32,529 nucleotides of DNA from a virus: positions 1 to 32,529 of IMG/VR virus record IMGVR_UViG_3300008450_007994; one strand, given 5' to 3'. Position numbers and translations under genes: made by a program. Positions 11,885-18,852 of this stretch are shown piece after piece. Under the pieces are notes generated by a model. It was not told the origin of the DNA. It worked only from the letters and a program-made list of their open reading frames with translations, and did not search any database. How positions within the stretch are numbered: position 1 is the first letter of the stretch; every line of letters begins with the position of its first letter.

Positions 11885-14382
11885 TTTCCGTTCCTCCTCG
11901 ACCCCGTAGAGCCGTTTCCAGACCCTCCAGAATTTCCTCCACCAGTTGATCCTCCTGATGATGTTCCGCCTGCTGCAGCGGCTCCTACAGCGTTTATAGC
12001 AGCACCTGCTGCAATAACTGTAGCAACGACAGCCTCTGTTGATTCTTTTCTTTCTTCATCTGACATATCAGCGCCAATACTTCCAAGGGCAGCTAAAGCG
12101 GCTCCTGGGTCGCTAAATAATTCTTGAGCAAATGCGCCTGGGTCTGTTATTAATTCAACCTGGGCTGCAACTTCTGCAGTTATAACAACCTCATTTCCAT
12201 TTATATCTGTTCTTAATTCAACTGGTGTTTCTGGTGGAAGATCTGAATAAGAAATTCCAGATTCAGCGATTGCTGCTGCTGTGACAGCTTCACCAGGCTT
12301 TAGGTCTTCCAATAATGCCTCAACTACTACTTCCTTTTGCTCTTCAGTTAATTCTTTACCATCTTTTGCATCTTCAATGGCTTCCTTAAGATCTTCTTCT
12401 TTTGCTTTTTCTTCTTCTTCAGCAGCTTTTTCTTCTTCTAATTCTTTAGCCTTTTCCTCAGCCTCTATAGCATCCGCTTCTGCTTTTGCATCTTCTTCTG
12501 CTTGTCTTATTTCTTCTGCAATTGCTTCTTCTTCAGCAGCTATACGCTCAGCCTCTGCTTTTGCTTCTGCAATGACCCTTTCTTCTTCCGCTATACGCTC
12601 TGCTTCTATGCGTTCAGCCTCTGCCTTAGCCTCCGCTTCTGCTTTTTCTTCTGCTGCTTTAACCTCTGCTGCAATACGGTCTGCTTCTTCTTGCGCTTCT
12701 ATCTCTGCTTGAATTCTTGCTGCTTCAATCTCTGCCTCTATACGATCAGCCTCTGCTTTTGCCTCAGCCTCTGCTTTAATTCTTGCTGCTTCTCTGGCTG
12801 CTTCTTCTGCAGCAATTCTATTTGCTTCTGCCTGAGCTGCTGCTGCTTGGGCTGCAATCAATGCTGCTGTTTCAGCTTGTATTCTTGCTGCTTCTGCTTG
12901 CTGTGCAAGCGCCTGTGCTGCAGTTACTGCTGCAATTTCTGCCTCTGCTGCTGCTTGTTGTGCCTCAAGACTTGTTTTTGTATCATTTATAGATGCGGAT
13001 TTATAATCAATTCTAGATTGAAATCCAGCCTTAGCAGCTAAATTTCTAACTAAGTCTACTAATGATTGTGCTGCATCCTTTAATGCAGTTATTGGATTAT
13101 AATCAGATAGACTTGTCATTGTTGCCGTCTCATAAATTAATACAGCAGCACTAGCTTGATTTTGTCTGACTGTTTCAGACTCCGCTTCTTGCTGAGCAGA
13201 TATTTCTTCTGGTGTTGGTCCAGGCAGATCAATAAACGTTACATTGGCAATTAAAATTTTTCCTACTCCTGGAACTGGATCTCCAAACACATCGTTGTTT
13301 GCATAAATTACGGTTGTTGTTTCTCCACTATGTGAGGCTGTTAGGGTATCTGTTACAAGTGCTCCATAATTTCCATCATTAGGATCGCCATACCATGCTG
13401 TAATTGTTTCTATCATTTTCCCAGATGGGGCATTGATACTAAATGATCCATTTTCGTCTACTCTGTAAGTATAATTAAATGGTAGGGGTGCTGCAACGTA
13501 AGGCTCTGGAGCGGGTGCTACATATGTAGAACCAGTAACAACATTTGAATTTTCAGAGTAAAGAGCAAATGTATCATTGTCAGATCTGATATGAAATGAC
13601 CATATAGTTCCTGCTGGCATAAGCCCATCTAGCAAGGAGTGTTCGATTGTAATTGTTGTATTTAAGGAATTTGGTCCGCCAACATTTCCAGTAGCAATTC
13701 CCCAGCCATTGCAACCAGTACAATTAAAACTAATCGCATATCTTTCTGGCTGAGTATTTCCAGTATTTGGAGGCTCCCAACTTAACACTGTTGATGTTTC
13801 TCCACTGCTAATTGTTAAATTTCTTGGGGCACCTATTGTTTTTACTACAGGTGCAACCTGAGTTGTGCTAAATACAGATGATGGGACTACTACCCAACCA
13901 TCTCCAATATTCCATTGAAGACTACCATTTGATCCTCCGCCATTTTCATAAAACCATACGTCTATTGGAACCCAATCATTATTTGTCATGGCATATGAAA
14001 CTGGCAAGCCACACTGTCCGCCTCTATCAAACCAGTCGTTTACGATTAGCTGTCCATTAATGTATAGTCTCATGCCATCATCAGAGCATGCTCTAAATTG
14101 TACAGTTAAGCCATTTGTTTGTTGTAAATATCCAGACCAATGATATTGATAGTCTTCTGAAACTCCTAATGGGCCGCTACTTCCATCATTAAAATCTATA
14201 TAAGGAACAACTCCAAGAGATTGTCCCGTTGTGTTACATCCCTCTGGGGGAGATTGATTATAGTACCATCCACAATTGTATGCTTCTAGATTTAAGCCCT
14301 GCACAGCATTTGCCGCTGGAATTGCAAGAAGCCAGCCAAATGAAAGTAGGCTGGCAAGTAGTAATCTAAACTTTCTGCTCAA
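11878..14382 (-). CDS. large exported PA14/Fn3/coiled-coil protein, 834 aa, TTG start
   Basis: TTG 14382 with AGGAG seven bases upstream. Signal peptide 1-26 (ends ANA). PA14-like beta domain about 30-170, with the typical sequence F-R-A-C-S-D-D-G-M-R-L-Y-I-N-G and a following V-x-F-Y-E-N-G, suggesting carbohydrate binding. Fibronectin-III-like domain about 185-290. A further beta domain about 297-385 (Y-R-V-D-E-N-G-S-F-S-I). Alanine/glutamate-rich coiled coil about 440-680. A small folded region, an Ala-rich helix and a Gly/Ser-rich tail end the protein. This is an adhesin outline. As it carries a signal peptide it should be exported from the infected cell. Its message comes from the -10 at 14424. 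Confidence 0.75.
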   Translation of the reverse strand: MSRKFRLLLASLLSFGWLLAIPAANAVQGLNLEAYNCGWYYNQSPPEGCNTTGQSLGVVPYIDFNDGSSGPLGVSEDYQYHWSGYLQQTNGLTVQFRACSDDGMRLYINGQLIVNDWFDRGGQCGLPVSYAMTNNDWVPIDVWFYENGGGSNGSLQWNIGDGWVVVPSSVFSTTQVAPVVKTIGAPRNLTISSGETSTVLSWEPPNTGNTQPERYAISFNCTGCNGWGIATGNVGGPNSLNTTITIEHSLLDGLMPAGTIWSFHIRSDNDTFALYSENSNVVTGSTYVAPAPEPYVAAPLPFNYTYRVDENGSFSINAPSGKMIETITAWYGDPNDGNYGALVTDTLTASHSGETTTVIYANNDVFGDPVPGVGKILIANVTFIDLPGPTPEEISAQQEAESETVRQNQASAAVLIYETATMTSLSDYNPITALKDAAQSLVDLVRNLAAKAGFQSRIDYKSASINDTKTSLEAQQAAAEAEIAAVTAAQALAQQAEAARIQAETAALIAAQAAAAQAEANRIAAEEAAREAARIKAEAEAKAEADRIEAEIEAARIQAEIEAQEEADRIAAEVKAAEEKAEAEAKAEAERIEAERIAEEERVIAEAKAEAERIAAEEEAIAEEIRQAEEDAKAEADAIEAEEKAKELEEEKAAEEEEKAKEEDLKEAIEDAKDGKELTEEQKEVVVEALLEDLKPGEAVTAAAIAESGISYSDLPPETPVELRTDINGNEVVITAEVAAQVELITDPGAFAQELFSDPGAALAALGSIGADMSDEERKESTEAVVATVIAAGAAINAVGAAAAGGTSSGGSTGGGNSGGSGNGSTGSRRNGKW

Positions 14383-14423
14383 TTAGGATCTCCTAAGTAA
14401 CACACTTGTTGCATTACATAGTA

Positions 14424-14429
14424 ATTATA
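14424..14429 (-). promoter_or_regulatory. extended -10 promoter element
   Basis: TGATATAAT on the minus strand, about 40 nt before TTG 14382. No good -35 box at 17 nt, so an extended -10 promoter. Confidence 0.6.
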
Positions 14430-14446
14430 TCAGATTTAAGTTTTAA

Positions 14447-14635
14447 TTACTTAGGATTATCGGTTTTATAAAAGCCTTGGCCCTTAAATTGTATGCCAAA
14501 TGGGGTGAAGTGTCTAGACATTAAAGACTCACACTCTTCACAAACATATCCTGGGTCATCCTCAGAGATAGATCTTGTCACAGAAAGAAGTGCATGTGAC
14601 TCATCTTCTGTACACTTATACTCATATACTGGCAT
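14447..14635 (-). CDS. FmdB-like zinc ribbon protein, 62 aa
   Basis: The start MPVYEYKC and the end G-I-Q-F-K-G-Q-G-F-Y-K-T-D match the FmdB regulatory-protein family. The ribbon has Cys8 and a CEEC pair; the partner of Cys8 (normally C-x2-C) is missing and is replaced by a D-E-S-H segment, so His14 may be a ligand. FmdB-type proteins are small putative regulators of unknown detail. ATG 14635 overlaps the end of the oxygenase gene by 14 bases. Confidence 0.8.
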   Translation of the reverse strand: MPVYEYKCTEDESHALLSVTRSISEDDPGYVCEECESLMSRHFTPFGIQFKGQGFYKTDNPK

Positions 14636-15215
14636 TATTAGAATTAACCCCTATCATTGGCATAACGTCTATAAGTAAATGTACTCTATTTTCAACACCT
14701 TCATTTTTAACAGAATGTGGTTTAGAATTATTAATTTCCCAACACTCTCCCGCCTTCATATTTTTTACTTCATCTCCTACCTGGAAATAAACATTTTTAT
14801 TTGTAATAATTGGTATATGAAATCTTCTAACTATATCCAAATAATCCCCACTGTCTTGATGTTGCAATATCTCTTTATTTCCTGGAAGATTAATCAAAAC
14901 TACTTTACCCATTTTACCACCAATAATTGATTCTAAATAATTTACTATTGGCTTAACAATTTCCCACAATTCTATATCTAAATATCTAGACTCTGGCATG
15001 TATTTATCTTCATACTGCCAGTCATTTGAGTGTTCAATTAAAAAATATGTATGGGTACTTTTATGAGGCCAATACATATCTTGACGAGAAGTATCAATAA
15101 ACCACTCTGAATTTAATAATCTAACTTTATTCTCTATTTCTGAAATGTCAAAAGTTTTATGAAGTTTAAAATTAAATTCTTCATTTTGTTTATTAAAATA
15201 TCCTACACTTCGCAT
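14622..15215 (-). CDS. Asp/Asn beta-hydroxylase-type 2OG-Fe(II) oxygenase
   Basis: 197 residues with the family's cupin core: H119-x-D121 (Q-H-Q-D-S-G-D), R-R-F-H-I-P-I-I-T strand, a V-Y-F-Q strand, the distal metal ligand His167 (K-P-H-S-V-K-N) and Arg177 (N-R-V-H-L-L-I-D), which binds 2-oxoglutarate. It should hydroxylate a peptide Asp/Asn, a proline or a small substrate in the cytoplasm using O2 and 2-oxoglutarate. Substrate unknown. A structured leader (15221-15285) precedes ATG 15215, and its ribosome site AGAGG lies within that structure. Confidence 0.82.
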   Translation of the reverse strand: MRSVGYFNKQNEEFNFKLHKTFDISEIENKVRLLNSEWFIDTSRQDMYWPHKSTHTYFLIEHSNDWQYEDKYMPESRYLDIELWEIVKPIVNYLESIIGGKMGKVVLINLPGNKEILQHQDSGDYLDIVRRFHIPIITNKNVYFQVGDEVKNMKAGECWEINNSKPHSVKNEGVENRVHLLIDVMPMIGVNSNNASI

Positions 15216-15220
15216 TATTA

Positions 15221-15285
15221 AGACCTCTTTATTTTAGTGAGCCTTTTAAAGACTTGCTCAGGTCTCCTTCGGTAGCGAATCGAAG
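15221..15285 (-). promoter_or_regulatory. structured leader RNA before the 2OG oxygenase gene
   Basis: The 70-base gap holds three inverted repeats on the minus strand: CTTCG/CGAAG with a 9-base loop (15267-15285), TGAGC/GCTCA (15256-15260 with 15238-15242), and AGACC/GGTCT (15261-15265 with 15221-15225). The last pair includes part of the ribosome site, so folding would hide it. This could be a regulatory element or an mRNA processing site. No known riboswitch class was matched with confidence. Confidence 0.45.
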
Positions 15286-15286
15286 A

Positions 15287-15703
15287 TTATTTAATTTTTA
15301 GAATCTTTGGCTTCTTCTCTGCTGGAACATTTCTAATTACTCTGATATGTAGCATACCATCCTTAAGTTCAACATTAGAAACTTCCATGTACTCGCTTAG
15401 TTCAAAGATTCTAGTAAATTTACGTGCAGCTATTCCTTTATGAACAACCTCTGCATCAATTACCTCTGTGATTTCACCAGTAATCCAAAGACTTCCGTCC
15501 TCTATAGATACTGTTAAATCATCTTTTGTAAACCCAGCAACTGCTAGAGTTAGCTGATAGTTATCTTCGTCTAACTTAAGTAAATCATACGGCGGGAAAG
15601 CAGTATTGTTTACCCTACTTAGACTATTAAATCGTTCCAACTCTCGGTTGAAACCAATAAAAAATGGATCCTTAAAAAGATCCATAGCAAATTGTGTTAC
15701 CAT
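15287..15703 (-). CDS. hsp20: Hsp20 small heat-shock protein
   Basis: 138 residues with the alpha-crystallin domain: strand Y-Q-L-T-L-A-V-A-G-F, the segment D-D-L-T-V-S-I-E-D-G-S-L-W-I-T-G-E, and the closing D-G-M-L-H-I-R-V near residue 120. The C-terminal I-x-I-type motif (ILKIK) for oligomer contacts is present. It binds unfolding proteins without ATP. Phages with small heat-shock proteins are known, mostly cyanophages. ATG 15703 has AAGGAGG upstream, and a strong promoter lies at 15763-15791. Confidence 0.92.
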   Translation of the reverse strand: MVTQFAMDLFKDPFFIGFNRELERFNSLSRVNNTAFPPYDLLKLDEDNYQLTLAVAGFTKDDLTVSIEDGSLWITGEITEVIDAEVVHKGIAARKFTRIFELSEYMEVSNVELKDGMLHIRVIRNVPAEKKPKILKIK

Positions 15704-15762
15704 TTTATTCCTCCTTCAAGCGAATAAGTTATCTTAGGCCCTCTATTGAGCAGCCTTAATAT

Positions 15763-15791
15763 ATTATATCAAAGTATTTTTATCTTGTCTA
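15763..15791 (-). promoter_or_regulatory. promoter TAGACA-17-TATAAT before hsp20
   Basis: TAGACA (15786-15791), 17-nt spacer, TATAAT (15763-15768), which also carries the extended -10 TG. Three more TATAAT copies lie just upstream (15791-15796, 15805-15810, 15815-15820), all in the 157-base gap before hsp20. Confidence 0.75.
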
Positions 15792-15860
15792 TTATATCTA
15801 ATTTATTATACCTTATTATAGTAATAAACTTTGCCCTTACGCACACATATAATCTGGTAT

Positions 15861-16643
15861 CTAATATTCTGTAAGCTTTTTAACCATAGAATGTATTCTA
15901 TGGGTTTCCTTATCTAATAAACTTGGTCTTATCATTATATCGGTAACTCCGTAATCTGATAATTTTTTTATAAATAAAATAACATAATCTTCTGTACCAG
16001 CTATACAATATTTTTGTTCATACGGCTTTAAGCCTTTAATGAAATTAAAGGCCTCCTCATTTGAGTCACGTATTACTATTATTGCAGAAACCATTTTGTT
16101 TTTTACATTACTATACTTATTCATATTTTCAAGGTAGTCATCCATCATGCACAAGCTATACTCACCATATTCTACAGCCGATTCTAAGCTATCAGCAGAA
16201 GTTCCAGATATTACTATCGAAGGAAACTTCTTATCAGACCTTATTCTCTTTAAAGCTGCCAGCCATTTTTTGGTGTACAAAACTCTATCGTGGTGTGTAT
16301 CTAATGGGTGAGATATTTCAATTAGATTATCAAGACTTTTTTCTTCTGGCAATATGTTTCCAGCCAAAACATTAAAAACAATTCTGTCTTCTTGTATCTC
16401 CTCAAACGCATCGTACATCATAGAAAAATATTCTGGGCTTAAAGCATAAGTTCTTACTGCTGGCATATATTTAATTTTTAAATCTTTATCTAGTATATTG
16501 GAGCATTTTATCCAATAATCTGGTAGCAATGAGTGATATACCATTAAAATAGAATAGTATCCAAACTTATCTAGGTCTTCAAACATTTGCTTTAGTGAAT
16601 TAATATCTGGGCTTGAATTAATATCCATCCAGCTGTATCTCAA
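15861..16643 (-). CDS. LLM-class (luciferase-like/SsuD-type) flavin monooxygenase
   Basis: 260 residues that follow the TIM-barrel LLM pattern: W-M-D-I-N near the start, L-D-K-F-G-Y-Y-S-I-L, K-Y-M-P-A-V-R-T-Y-A-L-S-P-E-Y-F-S, R-I-V-F-N-V-L-A-G-N and S-I-V-I-S-G-T-S-A-D-S-L-E-S-A-V-E-Y-G. Relatives such as SsuD use FMNH2 from a reductase and O2 to cleave C-S or oxidise other bonds. At 260 residues it is shorter than SsuD (about 380). TTG 16643 has GGAG eight bases upstream; an ATG five codons in (16628) is possible. Reductase partner and substrate are not visible. Unusual in a phage. Confidence 0.8.
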   Translation of the reverse strand: MRYSWMDINSSPDINSLKQMFEDLDKFGYYSILMVYHSLLPDYWIKCSNILDKDLKIKYMPAVRTYALSPEYFSMMYDAFEEIQEDRIVFNVLAGNILPEEKSLDNLIEISHPLDTHHDRVLYTKKWLAALKRIRSDKKFPSIVISGTSADSLESAVEYGEYSLCMMDDYLENMNKYSNVKNKMVSAIIVIRDSNEEAFNFIKGLKPYEQKYCIAGTEDYVILFIKKLSDYGVTDIMIRPSLLDKETHRIHSMVKKLTEY

Positions 16644-16676
16644 TTAAATACTCCAAACTAATAGATACCGATGTAC

Positions 16677-17084
16677 TTACTTTTTTGATTTAGCCCTAAT
16701 CTTTGCAAGTGCTTCAAAGTCTTTTACTTTAGTGTCTCCTAGATATCCCCAGGCGTACCCCTCAGAAATCATTTGCTCGTTTATAGAAATACTTGATCCA
16801 TCTAGATATACCCAGCCTAATATTCTTCCATATTTTTCTGAGCTATCCATTTTTTCTGTCTTTATCACAACGGTTTTAGCATCTTTAATTTTAGACTTAA
16901 GAAATTCTTTTGACTCAAGACCTAAAACTTTTTCTGCTTTATCTGATGTGCGACTTTCTGGAGTATCTATACCAGCAAGTCTCACTCTTTGAGAATAAGA
17001 TATGCTAAATCCTAAATCAATATCAACATCAATTGTATCTCCGTCAACAACATTAGTGACTTTCTTTACATAGTATTCAAACAT
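16677..17084 (-). CDS. staphylococcal-nuclease-type thermonuclease
   Basis: 135 residues matching the SNase OB-fold: V-V-D-G-D-T-I-D-V (14-20), V-R-L-A-G-I-D-T-P-E (34-43), K-Y-G-R-I-L-G-W-V-Y-L-D-G (84-96) and I-N-E-Q-M-I-S-E-G-Y-A-W. Catalytic candidates R35, E43 and R87 and the calcium-binding Asp residues are all present. No signal peptide is seen, so it may act on DNA or RNA within the cell or on release. ATG 17084 overlaps the endolysin stop (TAATG), giving coupled expression with lysis. Confidence 0.9.
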   Translation of the reverse strand: MFEYYVKKVTNVVDGDTIDVDIDLGFSISYSQRVRLAGIDTPESRTSDKAEKVLGLESKEFLKSKIKDAKTVVIKTEKMDSSEKYGRILGWVYLDGSSISINEQMISEGYAWGYLGDTKVKDFEALAKIRAKSKK

Positions 17085-17707
17085 TACTTTACAGCGGGAG
17101 GCTTAGCTCCACCACCTTTAGCTACAGGTTTAGCTGCAGGCTTAGCTGCTGCTTTCTTAGCTGGAGTTGCAGCCTTTGGCTTAACTGCTTGTCCAAATGC
17201 TGGTCTTCCAAATCCTACAATAAATACTGGCTGGCTCTTACGAAGCTTTGAACCATTCTTTTTCTTGTATGCACGATTCTTGAGACAGGCTTCTCCGCCA
17301 TTTCTCTGATCTCCCTTTTTATCTGCAGAAGTATTTCCTTCTGCAACGTCTACCGTTCCATCTGCATTCACTGCAGTAACAATTCCTACGTGAGAAATTC
17401 TATCGACGCCATCATTTGGGAAATCAAAATAACATATATCTCCAACTGCTGGGGCTGCTGTTTCTACTGGCTGCCATGTTCCTGCCTTAATAAATGCTTG
17501 TGCTCCCGCTGGAGTATAAACTGTATTTGGAACTTTTACTCCTGCTTCGTTAGCACACCACATTACGAATGATCCACACCATGGCTGAAAGTTAGCCTTG
17601 GCAAACTTTCCATACTTTGTTTCATTATCTTTTGGACCTTCAATGTATCCAATCTCTCCCAGTGCTACTTCTACTAGTCTTGCTGCTGATCCTTGTACTG
17701 CTGTCAT
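17084..17707 (-). CDS. CHAP-domain endolysin
   Basis: 207 residues. CHAP (papain-like) domain about 10-165, with Cys44 in P-W-C-G-S-F-V-M-W and His106 in S-H-V-G-I-V as the catalytic pair and E-G-N-T downstream. This fold acts as a peptidoglycan amidase or endopeptidase. The C-terminus (170-207) is a Lys/Ala/Pro-rich tail (K-K-A-A-A-K-P-A-A-K-P repeats), which may bind the anionic cell wall. No signal peptide, so release needs a holin. ATG 17707 has GGGAGG upstream; TATAAT boxes lie 30 bases before it. Confidence 0.85.
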   Translation of the reverse strand: MTAVQGSAARLVEVALGEIGYIEGPKDNETKYGKFAKANFQPWCGSFVMWCANEAGVKVPNTVYTPAGAQAFIKAGTWQPVETAAPAVGDICYFDFPNDGVDRISHVGIVTAVNADGTVDVAEGNTSADKKGDQRNGGEACLKNRAYKKKNGSKLRKSQPVFIVGFGRPAFGQAVKPKAATPAKKAAAKPAAKPVAKGGGAKPPAVK

Positions 17708-17739
17708 TTTGATTTCCTCCCAGAAATTTTATTATATTT

Positions 17740-17745
17740 ATTATA
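17740..17745 (-). promoter_or_regulatory. -10 box(es) before the endolysin gene
   Basis: TATAAT at 17740-17745 and again at 17731-17736 on the minus strand, between tRNA-Arg and the endolysin start. No good -35 box is seen; the first sits right after the tRNA, where tRNA processing would also free the message. Confidence 0.45.
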
Positions 17746-17760
17746 CCATTTAATATTTTG

Positions 17761-17833
17761 TGCCCTCGGCTGGAATCGAACCAGCGACCTGCGGATTAGA
17801 AGTCCGTTGCTCTATCCCCTGAGCTACGAAGGC
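17761..17833 (-). tRNA. tRNA-Arg (TCT)
   Basis: 73-nt cloverleaf: acceptor GCCTTCG/CGAGGGC, D-stem GCTC/GAGC, loop CTTCTAA (anticodon UCU), T-arm GCTGG-TTCGATT-CCAGC, discriminator A, no CCA. The top anticodon-stem pair is an A-C mismatch. The stop of gene 17838-18134 lies only four bases upstream, so it is co-transcribed. Confidence 0.93.
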
Positions 17834-17837
17834 ATTT

Positions 17838-18134
17838 TTATATGTCATCCTCAATAGGAATGATTCCGTATTCTTTGGCAACCATCCTGCCTTCTTCTGT
17901 TAACTCAAACTCTGCCTCTAAATTTTCATTGTATGTTATGTTTACTAGGCCCATATCAAATAGCTCCATGAATATCTTATCAATTTCTTCTACGTGAACC
18001 TCCCACAACTCTGGGGCAAGGTCCTTAGCCAGATCAGTTATTTTAAATATAAACTCGCCATCTTCCTCTATACCAACAACCTCAATAACACCCATTTGAA
18101 GATACTCGTACATCTTGTCGTCGCTGTCTTCCAT
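17838..18134 (-). CDS. winged-helix-like small protein, 98 aa
   Basis: ATG 18134 is chosen over a longer frame that runs into tRNA-Leu; it has AAAGG five bases upstream and starts 13 bases after the tRNA. The sequence alternates helices and a strand-turn-strand (ITDLAKDLAPELWEVHVEEI, IFMELFDMGLVNITYNENLEAEFELTEEG), the outline of a winged helix with the wing before the last helix. The protein is acidic, so it may bind protein rather than DNA. It lies between tRNA-Leu and tRNA-Arg in one transcript. Confidence 0.7.
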   Translation of the reverse strand: MEDSDDKMYEYLQMGVIEVVGIEEDGEFIFKITDLAKDLAPELWEVHVEEIDKIFMELFDMGLVNITYNENLEAEFELTEEGRMVAKEYGIIPIEDDI

Positions 18135-18147
18135 GTCTACCTTTCTG

Positions 18148-18220
18148 TACCCCCAGTGGGATTCGAACCTACGCTGTATGGATTTTAAGTCCACTGCCTC
18201 TACCGCTGGGCTATGAGGGC
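18148..18220 (-). tRNA. tRNA-Leu (TAA) with a short variable loop
   Basis: 73-nt cloverleaf: acceptor GCCCTCA/TGGGGGT, D-arm with GCC/GGC, anticodon stem GTGGA/TCCAT with loop CTTAAAA (anticodon UAA), variable loop of five bases (ACAGC), T-arm GTAGG-TTCGAAT-CCCAC (one mismatch), discriminator A. Bacterial leucine tRNAs normally have a long variable arm, which is absent here. An extended -10 promoter lies directly upstream. Confidence 0.85.
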
Positions 18221-18228
18221 CTAACGTA

Positions 18229-18257
18229 ATTGTATCAGATATTTTAAAATATTTAAA
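18229..18257 (-). promoter_or_regulatory. extended -10 promoter for tRNA-Leu
   Basis: TTTAAA (18252-18257), 17-nt spacer, TACAAT (18229-18234) with a TG one base before the box. It ends eight bases before the tRNA 5' end at 18220, so transcription would start at the tRNA. Confidence 0.6.
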
Positions 18258-18263
18258 GAGTTT

Positions 18264-18836
18264 TTAAAAACTTATACATCTTGATTTTGCAAGGGAGTAC
18301 AGTCTATAATGCTCAGAAAGATCCATTTGTTTTACATAATCCATATAATTGTTGTAATCTAAATCACCTTTTGAGCTAATTAGTTTAAATGAGTTTTGTG
18401 TCTTTGAATACCAATCTTTGTAATCTTTAACTGAATCAGTTACAAAATTTATATCGCCGTTAAACTCTTTACATATATGCTCTACGATCTTGCTAGTGTT
18501 ATTAACCAAGTCTTCAAAGCGAAAAAACATCGATGCTTTATCTAAAACAAAATTATAATGCTCTATGTATTGATCTGGCCTATACCAAGCAAGTCCGTTT
18601 TTTTCCATTGTGTTTATTGATGAAATGCAATCTACTGGGTTTCTAACTATTGTTATTATTGGATCCGATAACATTTTTTGGTAAAGAATTTCTTTAGGAT
18701 CATTTGCTTCTTTCATATCGTAATGAATGAAATTAACTTTTAAATCTGTATTTGTATTTATATACCAATATAGCCAATGTCTGCCCGATCTAGGGTATGT
18801 CAACATAGTTATATTATTATCTTTGCTTACATCCAT
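18264..18836 (-). CDS. PAPS-dependent sulfotransferase-like protein, 190 aa
   Basis: Two signatures of the sulfotransferase fold: T-Y-P-R-S-G-R-H-W (13-21), the 5'-phosphosulfate loop, and I-V-R-N-P-V-D-C-I-S-S (63-73), the 3'-phosphate contact with R65 and S72/S73. A third region F-R-F-E-D-L-V (about 105-111) matches the following strand-helix. It is short for the family (usually 250 or more), so the acceptor-binding part is minimal. It would move sulfate from PAPS to a hydroxyl or amine of a sugar, lipid or protein. It starts 17 bases after tRNA-Met and follows the carbamoyltransferase. Confidence 0.82.
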   Translation of the reverse strand: MDVSKDNNITMLTYPRSGRHWLYWYINTNTDLKVNFIHYDMKEANDPKEILYQKMLSDPIITIVRNPVDCISSINTMEKNGLAWYRPDQYIEHYNFVLDKASMFFRFEDLVNNTSKIVEHICKEFNGDINFVTDSVKDYKDWYSKTQNSFKLISSKGDLDYNNYMDYVKQMDLSEHYRLYSLAKSRCISF

Positions 18837-18852
18837 TATATTTCTCTTTCTG

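Noticed and set aside
12281-13041. Long plus-strand open frames opposite the coiled-coil gene
   Set aside because: They mirror the Ala/Glu-rich repeats of gene 11878-14382, are Ser/Cys/Phe-rich low complexity, and have no ribosome site. They are shadows.
15267-15285. CTTCG/CGAAG hairpin as a rho-independent terminator for hsp20
   Set aside because: The stem is only 5 bp with a 9-base loop and no U tract follows; it fits better as part of a leader structure.
15221-15285. Glutamine (glnA/Downstream-peptide) riboswitch
   Set aside because: A short CCGAAGGA string is similar, but the other conserved segments are absent.
18135-18194. N-terminal extension of gene 17838-18134
   Set aside because: It lies largely in tRNA-Leu; AAAGG before ATG 18134 marks the true start.
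18148-18220. tRNA-Leu read as an ochre suppressor
   Set aside because: The anticodon is 5'-UAA-3', which reads UUA. A UAA suppressor would need UUA as anticodon.
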